Shown here in pieces: positions 51,901 through 61,400 of a DNA stretch of 64,000 nt (positions are counted from its first letter, which is position 1; every line of letters starts with the position of its first letter). Source of the DNA: Stercorarius parasiticus (lineage: Eukaryota; Chordata; Aves; Charadriiformes; Stercorariidae). The stretch lies in assembly GCA_013396915.1 (NCBI GenBank), contig VWZL01000807.1:71885-135884 (forward strand), given 5' to 3'. The notes beneath the pieces were generated by a model, which did not search any database, had not been told where the DNA came from, and saw only the letters and a program-made list of their open reading frames with translations. The position numbers and the translations under genes are program-made.

Positions 51901-54900
51901 CGAGTGTCCCGCAACTTTCTGGACGAGGATCTTCCCGCCTGTGTTGTCGATTATACCACTGCAAGGGGAAAACATGGTGTCTGAAGGCAGAAATTACCCC
52001 AGAAAACTTAAAACCTGTTCAACAGCGCGAGAGGTATGAAGCGTTCACTTTTACCTTTAAACCAGGGGCTGTAGTGGAGCTGTGATGCTACTACTAAGTC
52101 TGCTGCTAAGAAATATTTGTGCTGCTTCTGCATAGAGAAGAGCAGTTTGTTACAAAGTGCTGTTGGGATCTGTTTGCTCTTCCCACTGATACACTGGTCC
52201 TGCATTTAAGGTTGACCTAGTTGCACACAAGAACAAGCCTCTGCCTTCGTTAAAATTCCTGCAAGCTTGATTGAACGGCTGAAGGTACAGGAAGAGGTAC
52301 TCAGAGGAATTTTTGGGCCAACCATGTGACAGAAATACAAATTTGAGGCAAATCTCCCACTCGCTTGACTTTTTCTTTTGTAAAAAAATAATTAATGTTT
52401 TCTTTGAATTCCAGTATGTGTTATCTGCAAAAAGCCTGGTTCTGACCTCAGCCTGGAGTAAACTGAACACAGTATTGCCAGAAGTTGTGGAAAACCCATC
52501 AGGCTCTGTGCGCGGTGTTTCACATACGATGTAACGTGTATCTCAAAGAGAAACAGAAAACCTTCAGTGTAGGCAACCTGCTGTGGCATCATTAGGAAAG
52601 CAGGCAAACAAGGAAGCGACTGTGACTCAAGAGAGGTGGCAGGACTGGCAATACTAACACTGTGCAGGAAAACAAGCAATGGGCAGCAAACAACAGTGAA
52701 GAATACATTAGAGCTGTAGCTTTGTCTGGTGATTGCAAGAAGCTGCTGGTAAAATAACTGTAAGGAAAGGAAATTCACCGTCTGAGGAAATGCAACATAT
52801 AAGCTAACAAGCCAAACCCTAATGGCAAATGTGGAAAACTGAAACCCTCAAACAACAACACATGCAGCCAGCATTTGAACTATGGGGGAAATCACAGTCG
52901 CTGTCAGTGCTTTGTAACTTCCCTTTGGGACAAGCTCTGCATGAAGGGACAAACAATTTCCATCGTGCACTCGTATTTGCAGGAAGAATTTGTCCTTTGA
53001 AAGCCAGTCACCTGGCAGCCAGCTGAGCAGACAGAGCTGCAGCCAGGAGGTGGCAGCCCCAGTGCACACAGGCATGTCAAGTAAGGCCCAAAGTCCCCAA
53101 AGCCTTAACTTTTCAGCTTTACCCTAGGTCCCAGCTCTTTCACTGAGCTGGAACCACTGCAATAGCTCGAGTAACTCAGAATGCAGGCAAGTTGTCAATC
53201 AAACTTTGTAAGTTCTTACTGCATTTTCAGCTGAATGCATCCTGCCTTTGCATCCTACCTGCAGTTATGGTGTGTTTTGGTTGTGAAGTTATTCTCCATT
53301 AAAATTTTATGCATATTTTTGCATAGCTGATAAAATTTAGCAAAATATGTGCTATGAAATTTGAAATTATACATTTCCTTGTCCTGTGTCCTTTTCTGTG
53401 GCAGGAAAGCACGTTACTCGGCCTTTGATGTCAAGGACAGTTAAATTCAAATCTGGAGAACTAAAACCAATCCCAGAAGTATGATAGTTATATGTATTCA
53501 TCACTCGTGGTACGCCTATTTTTTTCTGAAGCTTTATGAGTAGCAGCAGCAGCTCCATCCCTATCTTCCACTCAAACAATAATAGCACAATAGTAATTTC
53601 CTATGCATGAATGAGAGATCTGCAAATCTCAAGACACTTCTCCTAAAGTTGAGAAATGTCTTCAAACACGACTGATTTCGATAGGAATACAGGAGTGACA
53701 GCACTTTGTGAGACTGGATCCATAGCATCACACACGGTCTGTTTCGTAGGTTTTCTATTAGAACAGCAGCCTGCAATCAAAGCTACAAGGCAGCTGAAAC
53801 TTTAAAGGATCTGAAAAGCCAAGAGCTCTTTACACTGAAATGACAGTTTTGTCTGAGTGCCTTGCTCACTTAAACTCACTCACCTGTGAATTGCAGCATT
53901 GCACACACTGGAAAAGGATGCGTAAATGTCTGTGCCATAAACACGGTATTTTACATCTTGACATCCAGGAGGGCATTTTGCAATGAATTCTGGATTGATT
54001 ATCTTCCCCGCCTTGACATCGCAATCGATCTGGGGTACATCTGTGAGTGTAAAGTCTTGGTAAAGTCAGATTGAATGGTTTTCATAGCTGAGTGATCTTG
54101 TCATGAAAAAATGAGTAACTGAGTGGCAGGGGTGCCCTCCTCATATGCCTTCATCTCAATGGTTTTGGGATGCAAGACATGTCTATGTGTTCTGCATCTA
54201 CAATATAACACATAATAACCCCTATACTGAGGGATGTGGCTGTAACTAAGGATGGATTAAAAAACGGATATTTCTGACCTTCAGTCTTTGCTTTTCTGAA
54301 GGAAATATCCATTACGACACTTTGCTGGTGAGAGAAAGAAATGCAGTCACCCAGGCTGTGTTTAACATGCAGGAAGGAGGGGGTAGTGGAAGAGGGGGCT
54401 GTGAGTCGGGACTGGGAAGGACTGCGCACACATAAGGTGGGATGCTTCCCAAGCCTCCCACTGTGCTCATGTAGCTCCATGCCATCTATAACACCAGGCT
54501 GTAGCCTCTGCCCATTATCTTGTTCTTAATTTTTAAAGCTACTTGCTGGGTAGAATTTACTTTGAACAAGGGGTTTAAGTGTGAGCTCACAACCTCGCAG
54601 CAGGCTTGTTTGCCAACTACATGTGCAAAATAATCTGTGGACAGAACTGCTTTTACAGCAATGTAGCTGAAAGTTATACATCCTAGTGCATAGGACATGC
54701 ACCACTTGTCTCATGCTCATCAGCCACATATGCTTTGTGTTACAGAAGGTCCACGTCGCTATTTATGTCTCCCTCTCTCTGTGAAAACCTTAGTGCTTGC
54801 TTAGATCCTTGTGTGGTACCTAATGACCTATGAAGATACATTTTAGTGGTAAAGTACACAATTTCCCCTTTACACCTGTTCAGTAGTACACACTTTAATT

Positions 54901-57035
54901 AGTGATTTGATTTCAATAAAAGAATCTGTTAGTTAACATGCTCCCATTGATTCTGCAGACAATTTTGAAGAGTTACCAGAATACAACTTCACTTTGCACT
55001 GTTTTTATGCATCAGACATGCCTGGTGTAAAGCAGCCAAGAATACTACTGGGACCACTTACAGAGCTTAGCTTTTTTCGTCTTCTTTGGGGCTTCCTTAG
55101 CTGCATATGTACATATAAGAAACGCGCCTAAAACAAAGAAAACATAGAATCAGGAAAAAGGGGGGCTATCAACATCACTCACCACAAGTTCCTGTGCATG
55201 AGGTTTCCCAAATTTGAATCAACAGGTTGAAGAAATGAAATGGGAATATTCTCAGCCACAGCTAGGTTTCTACTTGTTGGTTAACTTCGCAGTCAAGATG
55301 GTATCTACTCTGGGGCAGTTTTTTGAAGGGGATTAAAGATCAGTTCAGCTCACATATTTATCCGTGGAACTCACTATCAAAAGATGCCATTGAGTTCATG
55401 TGGTCCAGAAAGCCATGAAAGGCCCCAGTATTTCCACAAGTGGTGGCAACTCTTTGTAATTGGTGTGATAGGGATGTCAGTGAAACAACATGGTCTGCAC
55501 ATAAAGCAACTGGGAAGTTAGAGGCAGAAAGATCCTTCTTAATAGCCCTGCAGGGAGGTTATCCTTTAATTGTGCGTTGTGGCATTTCTCTCACTGGTGG
55601 CAGTGGGTATGGGATGGTGGGCAGCATTACAGACCGTGTGAGGTTCTAGAGTGGCATGTCCCAGCGTCCTGTCCCAGCAAGGGCACCGATTTTCTTCAGT
55701 AAGTAGAATTATGACTTGAAAAGTGTAAGAGAGACATACGCTGTTATATTAAAACATACGCCAGAATATATGCACGTAGCTTACCTTGTGTAGGTTTACT
55801 TGCTAAGTGCATGACATCATACAAAACCTCTTCATTCTCTGTGCTTATTTTATAAGCACAATATTATGGGTAATTAATAACTTCATTACAAATATCTTGA
55901 CTTTCCTATTCACTTTTCCCTTCTCTGAGCTTTCAGAAGGAATTGAAACACTCTGTGACACGTGTCATTTGTTACGTCAATCTTACTCGAATATACAACA
56001 GCAGCCTTATTTCTTTTATGTTCTTCTTCCCCTAGAGTGGTTGCAGAGTTTGCAGACTTAATCACTCCTAGAACTTGTTCAAAAGAAAAATAACTCTCTA
56101 CAGTGTCTGAAGCGACAGTGTAGAGATGCAGTATTGGGGCCTGTTGTCACTGGTGCAGTTGTGTAACCAAGGCAAAACTGTAGTTAGAAAAAAAAGGAGC
56201 AAACCGGTGGAAAACAAAGTGCAAAGTCAGAACTACGTGCAACGTTAGGGAATAACTTAATGCGGAGAAAGTAATTTGGTCTCTTAGTAAAGACAGAACT
56301 ACTATATGGATAACTATGAATTTGAACTAAGAATGGCTATCCTGCCAAACTTGAGGATCCCAGCTAAAGGGTATATTGCCTGGGAATATCACAATTAAAG
56401 TCATACAGCACCACTAGGCTACGTGGTGGCTCGATCTTCATCAAAGGGAGACATGTAAATAAAGTATACTAAGAAATCATGCTTGATCAACCACAGTGTT
56501 CATGTAAGATGAATTGCAAATTCTGGATTCTCTAAATGTTCCCCAAAAGCAAGATCCTGTCGAATTGCCAGGGGAAATAAAATGAGACATTTATAGCCTT
56601 TTTCCTTTGGCACCTTCTTGTTCATGGAAAGAGCAAGAACTCCGAGAAAAATTGGGAAGGGCTGCTCCCACGTAAGAAACAGCTGATGTTTCTTTATATC
56701 TTTATATAAATCTTTATATTACAGCCATTTTTCAGGCCCAGTTGTGCTACCTGCACCGATATGGACTGCATGCAGCTGGTCGTGTACTTCAAGATCTCTG
56801 CTAGTAATTAATACTCTTTCTATGCCAAACTCAATAAGTTTTGAGTAGCCTGTTTCTGAAAAGCTGTGCCAAAGCTTACTCCACCTGCCATTGAGAGCTT
56901 CGTCATCCATGGAGTCCAAAGGGAAGAGAAGAAGCCAGCAGCCACTGGCTTCTGAAGAGTACAAACCCATAAACTACTAATTGCAGCATATCAACTGTAC
57001 TTACCAAAGAAGGTTGCAATGACTGTGGCCTTCAT
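18749..57035 (-). CDS. VIT: vitrin, complete coding region in 14 exons
   Basis: Vitrin is a secreted extracellular-matrix protein first found in the vitreous, related to cochlin and thought to bind glycosaminoglycans and collagen-type ligands. Joining the 14 exons gives 2010 nt, 669 residues, without a frame break. Layout: signal peptide 1 to about 20; lysine-rich segment 21-32; LCCL domain about 36-128 with Cys39, 55, 59 and 79; Ser/Thr/Pro linker 130-279; vWA1 about 281-438; Cys-containing spacer 442-481; vWA2 about 486-660; end FNSQPRN, which I remember for human VIT. The MIDAS of vWA2 is complete (D492, S494, S496, T563, D593). In vWA1 the Thr is replaced by Leu360. An N-glycosylation sequon NIS sits at 511. 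Human VIT has a further roughly 20-residue linker piece that I could not find. The FNSQPRN end and the STRN neighbour exclude the paralogue COCH. Confidence 0.93.
18928..19537 (-). other. VIT: VIT intron
   Basis: Intron of 610 bp with clean GTAAGC donor and TTTCTTTCCAG acceptor. No features seen inside. Confidence 0.9.
19538..20051 (-). CDS. VIT: VIT exon encoding most of vWA2
   Basis: Largest exon, 514 nt, residues 440-611. Acceptor CCTTGCAG, donor GTAAGC. It starts [10 protein letters not shown], passes a spacer with Cys442, 470, 477 and 481, then enters vWA2 at [13 protein letters not shown]. It carries GGTSTG and ITDG, so all classic MIDAS residues are in this exon. Sequon NIS at residue 511. 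The start is phase 0 and one G is passed on at the end. Confidence 0.97.
20052..22102 (-). other. VIT: VIT intron
   Basis: Intron of 2051 bp. It contains an A run near 20633-20646 and a 17-T run at 21485-21501, and a G-rich segment near 20700-20810. No gene or transposon recognised. Confidence 0.85.
22103..22329 (-). CDS. VIT: VIT exon, vWA1 C-terminal half
   Basis: Acceptor TTTTATTTCAG, donor GTACTT. Encodes residues 364-439 with [13 protein letters not shown] (Asp394 at the third MIDAS position), then [20 protein letters not shown] and the exit EPNFVDK. 227 nt, phase 1 to phase 0. Confidence 0.96.
22330..22834 (-). other. VIT: VIT intron
   Basis: Intron of 505 bp, GTAGGT donor, moderately GC-rich, no features seen. 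Confidence 0.88.
22835..22938 (-). CDS. VIT: VIT exon, vWA1 middle
   Basis: Acceptor CTTCTTTTAG, donor GTAGGTG. Encodes residues 329-364: [18 protein letters not shown] and [15 protein letters not shown]. The KGGLSN motif stands where functional A domains have GGT, so the MIDAS threonine is absent here. As I recall, the human protein is the same. Confidence 0.95.
23129..23276 (-). CDS. VIT: VIT exon, start of vWA1
   Basis: Acceptor CTCTCCTCAG, donor GTAAGAG. Encodes residues 280-329, opening with [16 protein letters not shown]. Asp290, Ser292 and Ser294 form the DxSxS part of MIDAS. It continues [18 protein letters not shown] and ends IVQYG. Confidence 0.96.
23277..26001 (-). other. VIT: VIT intron with conserved-looking block
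   Basis: Intron of 2725 bp before the vWA1 start exon. No exon found. The AT-balanced stretch about 24180-24660 is rich in homeodomain, SOX and CCAAT-like words and is listed separately. Confidence 0.8.
24180..24660. promoter_or_regulatory. candidate conserved enhancer-like block in VIT intron
   Basis: Dense clustering of motif-like words: GCGCTAATTAAC (homeodomain) near 24330, CCAATCAG near 24405, TTTAATCATT near 24431, GATTGTTCTT (SOX-like) near 24467, and a perfect inverted repeat GTAGCCT-GG-AGGCTAC at 24443-24458. It lacks repeats and open frames. That it is an enhancer is inference from texture only. Confidence 0.3.
26002..26064 (-). CDS. VIT: VIT linker exon before vWA1
   Basis: Acceptor CTCTCTCTAG, donor GTACGTAC. 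63 nt encoding [20 protein letters not shown] (residues 259-280), matching the KEEL...SLEP...GDPN segment that I remember just before vWA1 in human VIT. Symmetric phase 1-1. Confidence 0.9.
26065..31538 (-). other. VIT: VIT intron
   Basis: Intron of 5474 bp. The 28.0-29.4 kb part is GC-rich and carries long chance open frames on both strands. The 29.56-30.32 kb part is AT-rich and motif-dense. Human VIT encodes about 20 more linker residues at this point. I searched for a matching exon and found none with good splice sites. Confidence 0.7.
29560..30320. promoter_or_regulatory. candidate conserved non-coding block
   Basis: AT-rich, repeat-free stretch with many homeodomain-type cores (TTTAATTACA near 29620, TAATTAAAG at 30186, TGATTAAAC at 30227). 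It includes a direct repeat: CATGCTAATTAAAGTTCCC at 30181-30199 and CATGCTGATTAAACTTCCC at 30222-30240, two mismatches, 41 bp apart. Regulatory function is inferred only. Confidence 0.3.
31539..31586 (-). CDS. VIT: VIT linker micro-exon
   Basis: 48 nt with donor GTAAATATTC and acceptor ...TTTCATGTGTGAAAG. It reads [15 protein letters not shown] (residues 243-259), resembling the EMDLW segment of the human VIT linker. Phase 1-1, so it joins its neighbours in frame. The acceptor is only moderate. Confidence 0.65.
39047..39073. repeat. small inverted repeat
   Basis: AGGCCACC and GGTGGCCT flank a 10-nt loop that itself contains GAAGCC, next to further AGGCCCTTCAGG copies. It could form a short hairpin. 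No function known. Confidence 0.5.
40295..40404 (+). other. exon-like segment on the plus strand inside VIT intron
   Basis: A run of Ts ending CCTTAG (a strong acceptor look) is followed by 110 nt open in one frame and a GTAGGT donor. The frame gives [16 protein letters not shown] then [16 protein letters not shown], a hydrophilic, coding-like composition. The same frame stays open across 40081-40497. I do not recognise the protein and saw no matching upstream or downstream exons with confidence. It could be a nested gene, a lncRNA exon or chance. Confidence 0.25.
41825..41875 (-). CDS. VIT: VIT linker micro-exon
   Basis: 51 nt with acceptor CTTATTTTTAG and a strong donor GTAAGTACAG. It reads [16 protein letters not shown] (residues 226-243), Ser/Ala-rich, comparable to the SIPRPQSVGHRSQ part of the human linker. 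Phase 1-1. The similarity is weak but the splice sites are good. Confidence 0.68.
41876..42510 (-). other. VIT: VIT intron
   Basis: Intron of 635 bp, AT-rich, no features seen. Confidence 0.75.
42511..42717 (-). CDS. VIT: VIT Thr/Pro-rich linker exon
   Basis: Acceptor TGTTCCTACAG, donor GTCAGTAG. 207 nt encoding residues 157-226: [20 protein letters not shown], then a run of threonines and prolines ([26 protein letters not shown]) and an Ala-rich end. This is a mucin-like segment, likely O-glycosylated. KEYQ matches KAYQ that I recall in human VIT. Phase 1-1. Confidence 0.88.
42718..44449 (-). other. VIT: VIT intron
   Basis: Intron of 1732 bp. Nothing recognised. Confidence 0.8.
44450..44530 (-). 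CDS. VIT: VIT Lys-rich linker exon
   Basis: Acceptor TTTTGCTTCAG, donor GTACGAG. 81 nt encoding [18 protein letters not shown] and NAPEKASEQ (residues 130-157), directly after the LCCL domain. The EPKK start matches the ESKPKKG of human VIT as I remember it. Phase 1-1. Confidence 0.85.
46985..47012. repeat. (ATT)n-type microsatellite
   Basis: Imperfect run of TAT/ATT units, TTATTATTTATTATTATATT, in a VIT intron. Confidence 0.75.
47695..47835 (-). mobile_element. old CR1 fragment, reverse orientation
   Basis: GAGGTCAGTTAGTCCATTCC, ACATCTGTATAACCTGTACT and CCACCCTAGGCAGCCTTTTC followed by TAGTGCCC are recognisable as a diverged CR1 3' region read backwards. The terminal ATTCTATG repeat is lost. 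Confidence 0.65.
50143..50287 (-). mobile_element. CR1 LINE 3' end, reverse orientation
   Basis: Starts TAGAATCATAGAATCGTCTA, continues GGAAGGGACCTTTAAGATCA, GAGTCCAACCATCAACATAA, ACCACTAAACCATGTCC and TTTTAAATACCTCCAGGGAT. It is the same subfamily as the copy at 3145-3392, inverted. Confidence 0.93.
51825..51958 (-). CDS. VIT: VIT exon, C-terminal half of LCCL domain
   Basis: Acceptor TTCCCCTTGCAG, donor GTACCACGG. 134 nt encoding residues 85-130: [42 protein letters not shown]. The YxGSxxNGVxSxxxPRW pattern is the LCCL core. Phase 2 to 1. Confidence 0.96.
51959..53883 (-). other. VIT: VIT intron
   Basis: Intron of 1925 bp between the two LCCL exons. No features seen. Confidence 0.88.
53884..54040 (-). 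CDS. VIT: VIT exon, N-terminal half of LCCL domain
   Basis: Acceptor TTTACACTCACAG, donor GTGAGTGAG. 157 nt encoding residues 33-85: [40 protein letters not shown]. It holds all four LCCL cysteines (39, 55, 59, 79) and the [12 protein letters not shown] signature. Confidence 0.97.
54041..55061 (-). other. VIT: VIT intron
   Basis: Intron of 1021 bp. No features seen. Confidence 0.85.
55062..55127 (-). CDS. VIT: VIT exon, end of signal peptide and Lys-rich stretch
   Basis: Acceptor TTTGTTTTAG, donor GTAAGTGG. 66 nt encoding [20 protein letters not shown] (residues 11-33). The hydrophobic AFLICTYAA completes the signal peptide, with cleavage likely near Ala19/Ala20. The KKTKKAK stretch after it could bind acidic glycosaminoglycans. 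Confidence 0.92.
55128..57004 (-). other. VIT: VIT intron 2
   Basis: Intron of 1877 bp, AT-rich, no features seen. Confidence 0.8.
57005..57035 (-). CDS. VIT: VIT first coding exon
   Basis: ATG at 57035-57033 in CTCACCATGA context starts [10 protein letters not shown], the first half of the signal peptide, and a strong GTAAGTACAG donor follows. MKA corresponds to the internal Met of the human N-terminus (LTMKAS). The 13 codons before the ATG back to the exon start have no stop, so an upstream start in another exon cannot be excluded. Confidence 0.9.
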
Positions 57036-57074
57036 GGTGAGTAAAGCGAAATCTGGACGTGCCACTAAGGAGCA
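57036..57074 (-). other. VIT: VIT 5' UTR part of first coding exon
   Basis: A minus-strand acceptor CTTTTCCTTTTCAG at 57075 and above suggests that this 39-nt leader is spliced to a non-coding first exon further right. Confidence 0.6.
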
Positions 57075-57590
57075 CTGAAAAGGAAAAGAAGAGTATATCA
57101 GGCTGCATTTGAAGGCATCACAGATGACACTGGAAAGGTGGGGGAAGAGGGACTGTGCACTCTTCTTCAACCTTTCACAGTCCTCACATGCTGCATCCTC
57201 TTCTCATGCTTTGTAGGGCAGCTGATGTCCCCAGAGGAGGTGGTGTTTGGACTGTGACACTCCTATGGACTAATTTTTTCACTTCTGTCCAAGATTTGCT
57301 TTTTGCCTCACAAAACCAAGATCTCATTCCACATGCTTATTTCTGAAGCCAGTGGCAGGAGAGGGCATGATGGGTACAGACATGCTCTGGCAGCTATTCA
57401 AGTTCCCTCACTACTCATTCTAAGATGTAATCACAAGATCATATTGTCTGCACATCAAACAGCACCATATAATCTCATAAAGATATGAGGAACGTAGGTC
57501 TGTTCACTCCTGAAGGACGTTGTGTAAAGTATCTTGCAATTGTGCCATTGTTTGTGAGCCAAATTACGGGTTTCTTTCCTTTTCTGAGGA

Positions 57591-57621
57591 TGTGTGTGTA
57601 TGTGTGCGTGTGTGTGTGTGA
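57591..57621. repeat. (TG)n microsatellite
   Basis: TG repeats interrupted by TA and CG units, about 31 bp. Confidence 0.9.
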
Positions 57622-58436
57622 GCACCTGAGATTAAGAGGACCCTGTCAGAACATCTGGATGTTTTTTTCTGGGTCTGCATATGTGGTTCCTGACCCCTGC
57701 CAACCCTGAAGCTCTTGGCCAGGCTACAAGAACACAAGCTTACCAGAGATAACCCTGCTCAGCTCCTCCTGATTGTCCCCTTCCATGCTGTTTTTGCAGT
57801 TATTTGGTGATTCTTGAGGGAATCCTGGGTTGGGTGCTCATAATTAATCTCAGTCATTAAAATACTACATGATACTTGACAAACACAGGAGTAAAAAGTC
57901 TGAGAGGGAGAAAATATTTGTGTGTTGTACAGTAAAAACTCAAGGATCAAAATAAAGTTGGTCTTCAAAGAAACTGATTATACGCTTACAAATGGAAAGA
58001 TTTGTACTAGAATAAGAATTAGCTTGCTATCAAGGAAGAAAATACATGGAATGTTAAAGCTACAAATGATCAGGAAAAGCAAGATATCTGCCTCCTGTAA
58101 AAACAGCAGTGTCAGATTTCACATAGCAATTCATGTACTCAGAACCAGGGCTTCGGATGCCCCAGAAAGAAATTAAGGCTTGCAAGGCGGATAGGGCAGA
58201 GAGAAAAAACCCTGCAATCTGTCTTCATATACAATGTTTCCACATTTTTTATTAGAATTGCTCTTCTTTTTCAAGTAAGTCATATGCTTCTGGAGTGAGC
58301 ATGACTAAAACGGTATGCTAGACTAAACTGAGTTCAGCCAGTTCTAGGCCTATATAATTTATAATTCTTTTTACATGGACCAGCTGCACCTCTGATTTTT
58401 GCTTCTGTGCTACGGTCACGGAAGTTCAAATGCCAG

Positions 58437-58473
58437 GACATAGTACAGTATCACTTACTAATAGTACTATGTC
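58437..58473. repeat. 10-bp perfect inverted repeat
   Basis: GACATAGTAC and GTACTATGTC are separated by 17 nt, a perfect 10-bp stem. Too short for a microRNA precursor. Confidence 0.85.
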
Positions 58474-61400
58474 TTTCCTTAATGATCTCCCTGAAGCAGT
58501 CCTCCTCCTAGGCTGCTAAAGCTGAAGGCAGAAGAGGTTGCTCAGAAGACACCAAACTAAATCCTGGAGGTTTGGAAAGTGTCTCAACACGGTGACTGTG
58601 TCTTTCTGCAAAATAACAGACAGTGCAGTTGGGGTGACCCCAGACTGTACAAGCCATAGCAGCAACAGCAGTTATGTGGTAATATTCTGCTGTCAATGTT
58701 AGTTTCCCTGAAAAAACCCTGCCCATCCTCCTGGAAGAAAAATCCATTTTAAGCATTTACTGCAGTATATTTCCACTGTGAAGCTGGTAAAGGAAATAGT
58801 AACAAGCTGTAGAAGAGAGTTCAGAGGAACGTAGCTCAGATATACTTTTGTCTTCAGTTACATGTCTCAACCCATCACCATGTCAGAGGTATCAAAAAAT
58901 TGCCCCCCTGCAATGAGTTCTCACTGCAGGTCAATCCCAGAAAAAGAAGAGGTAGAATAAGAGTTGCAAGTCATTTGCAGAACCACCATGCACTATTAAA
59001 GACTGTACTGGCACTGACTTAAGCTTTGGAAAAGGCATCTTAATTATGAGCATTCCCAAAACCTGCAGCAAATAAATTCAGCAGCAGCATCTTTATCTAA
59101 AGTCAAAGAGAGCTGTGAGCATTTGCCCTAACAGTATTTGGCTTCCTGATGAGGTATTTTCAACTCCAGTTTAATTAGAGTAGAAAAGGTCTGAGATGGT
59201 AAAGGATCCGTGTAAAAGCTAGCTTCATGGGTGGGTTGCTGTGTGCTTTCTGGAGAGAGTCCAATACTCCTTAACTTTTCCTGTCTCACAAAATTTATAA
59301 CCACCTGTGCCACCGGTGCTGTGCAAGACTTCTCGTCGCTTTTTGAAGGCCCTGCTGTCCCCAAGCCAAGGCCAGCCGCCCCAGTCCTCTTGAGTGGCGC
59401 TACCCCATGCTTGGCTGCAGTTACAATCTCCACCTAGTCTGCTGGTGGTATTGCTTTTAAAAACAGAAAGTGGGCTTTTTTCCCTCAAATATTATGAATT
59501 TCCTGCAGAAAGAGGCCAAGAAATCTAAAAGGAGTTCATATGTAAAGCCTGTCAGGGGCAAATGAGTTCAGCAGACACATTAGCCTGCAATAACAGATAT
59601 TTTATCCATAAGAGAGTTAACAGAAGCATTTAGACAAGGCTGTTAGATTTACTTAACAGATTTGTTGTCATAGCTACACACAAAAGCATCCTATTGTGGC
59701 CTCTGTACTTTTGCTGGTGCAGTTTATACTAGTATGCTGATGGACATAAATTATAATAGTAAAGAAACTTATTCTTTGCAACATATTAATTTCTACATTA
59801 GGCACTGTCAGGCCAGGAAAAATGCATAGACATCCTGTGACGCAGCTCTGGTGGCAACGCTCTCAAGGGGGGTCCTGGCCTTCAGACCCTGGGCTGTCAC
59901 ATGGGGAAAAGCGCAGTAGAATTTACACTGCTGACGATTAAGTGTCCAGCTTAGAGACTCCAAGCTTTCTGTTGTGGGAAGCCTGTGTGCATTCATTGTA
60001 TTTGGGGCCTAGGGAGTCACCTGATTTAAGCCGTATGAGATCTCCTATACTGTGCACTAGCATGGCATCCGCTACTTCAAACTGGTAAAGGGAACAACAG
60101 CCTGGAATAAGTCCATGGACATCCACTGGGAGGTCTGGGGATGTTCTATCTGTAGATCAAGAATGACACTTTGCTATTAAACACAAAGCTATTATTCCTT
60201 TACCAAATGAATAGATTCCATTAAAACAAAACCAAAAATTTCTAGTTTGGAATATGAGTTTTGCTGAGATTTCTCCTGATCAGATTTCCATTAATGCAGT
60301 GTTTGTAGTCCCGATCAGTAGTGGTAACTAGTGACCATTCAGTATTAAGTCTCCTAAACTGTATGCTGGATCTTTGTTTATCAGAGTACATTTTCCCATC
60401 TTTATACTTCAGACTGCTATACCAGAAGTTACCCTTATGCCAGGAAAGCAGTTAAGTATATGCATTACATTAACACGTGCTTAAACCCCAGCTAAGTCAA
60501 GTACAAATGTAGTACCTCCTTCAGTGTTTCTCAGTGCAGATCCTATTTTACCTTTCAAAATCAAATTTCTATTTGAAATAATGTTGATTACTTTTTCCCT
60601 ACCACAAATACTTGGAAAAGCTTGAATGTTAGGGAAGAGACAGAGTTAGCAAACTATTCTTTCTGCGTATAAAGTAAGATTTTTAGACTGACCTTTTATT
60701 AGCAGCTTGACTTTTAAAAAGATCTGAGGGAGCTGCTACATGCTACAAACTAACAGATGGTTTAAATCTGTATAAATTGTCACTGCATGGCAAGCCATAA
60801 CATTTTCTGATGGAAGTGTAGGTTTTAAGTCCTTGATTCTTGGTGTCAGGCACTGCTGTCCGTTCCACGTGCAAACCGAAATTCTTTGCTGGTGCCACGT
60901 GCTTTGTCTCTGCAGGAGTAAGCAGTTTATTTCCTGTAATCTCCTGTGCTGCAGAAATTAATTTGTGTACTCTCTTTGTACCACAATAATATGTGTTATT
61001 GTTCCCCTTCTCAAGGGGTTGTAATATTGCAGCAGCACTGGCAGCATAAAAAAAACCACAGAAGTGGACTTTGTTTGAAAGCCATCTGAGCAAGTAGCAT
61101 GGCATTAGCAAGATGATCTCTAAGCACTGTGGGTTGAGTTAAATATGTGACCTTTATGGGAAAATCAAGTGGGCTTGGTGTAGGTGTGAGTAAACTGGTT
61201 TGGATAAACGAGAGCTGATCATCATCTTCTAGAATAAAGCATTTTAGATTTCTTTTTAGGTTTTTTTTTGTCTCTTTTTAAAAAATCGTTTAACCCTTTC
61301 TTTGTTTCATGCTCATGCTCTGTCCCCACGGCGCTGTACCTTGCTCGTCAGTACACTAGCTGCTCATTTTGATGCACACTAGGTAATATGGCTAACACTT

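Noticed and set aside
18749..57035. Identification as cochlin (COCH) with STRN3
   Set aside because: The C-terminus ends FNSQPRN, and the long Thr-rich linker is a vitrin rather than a cochlin feature. The striatin residues fit STRN better than STRN3.
58437..58473. microRNA precursor
   Set aside because: The stem is only 10 bp. A precursor needs roughly 22 or more paired bases per arm.
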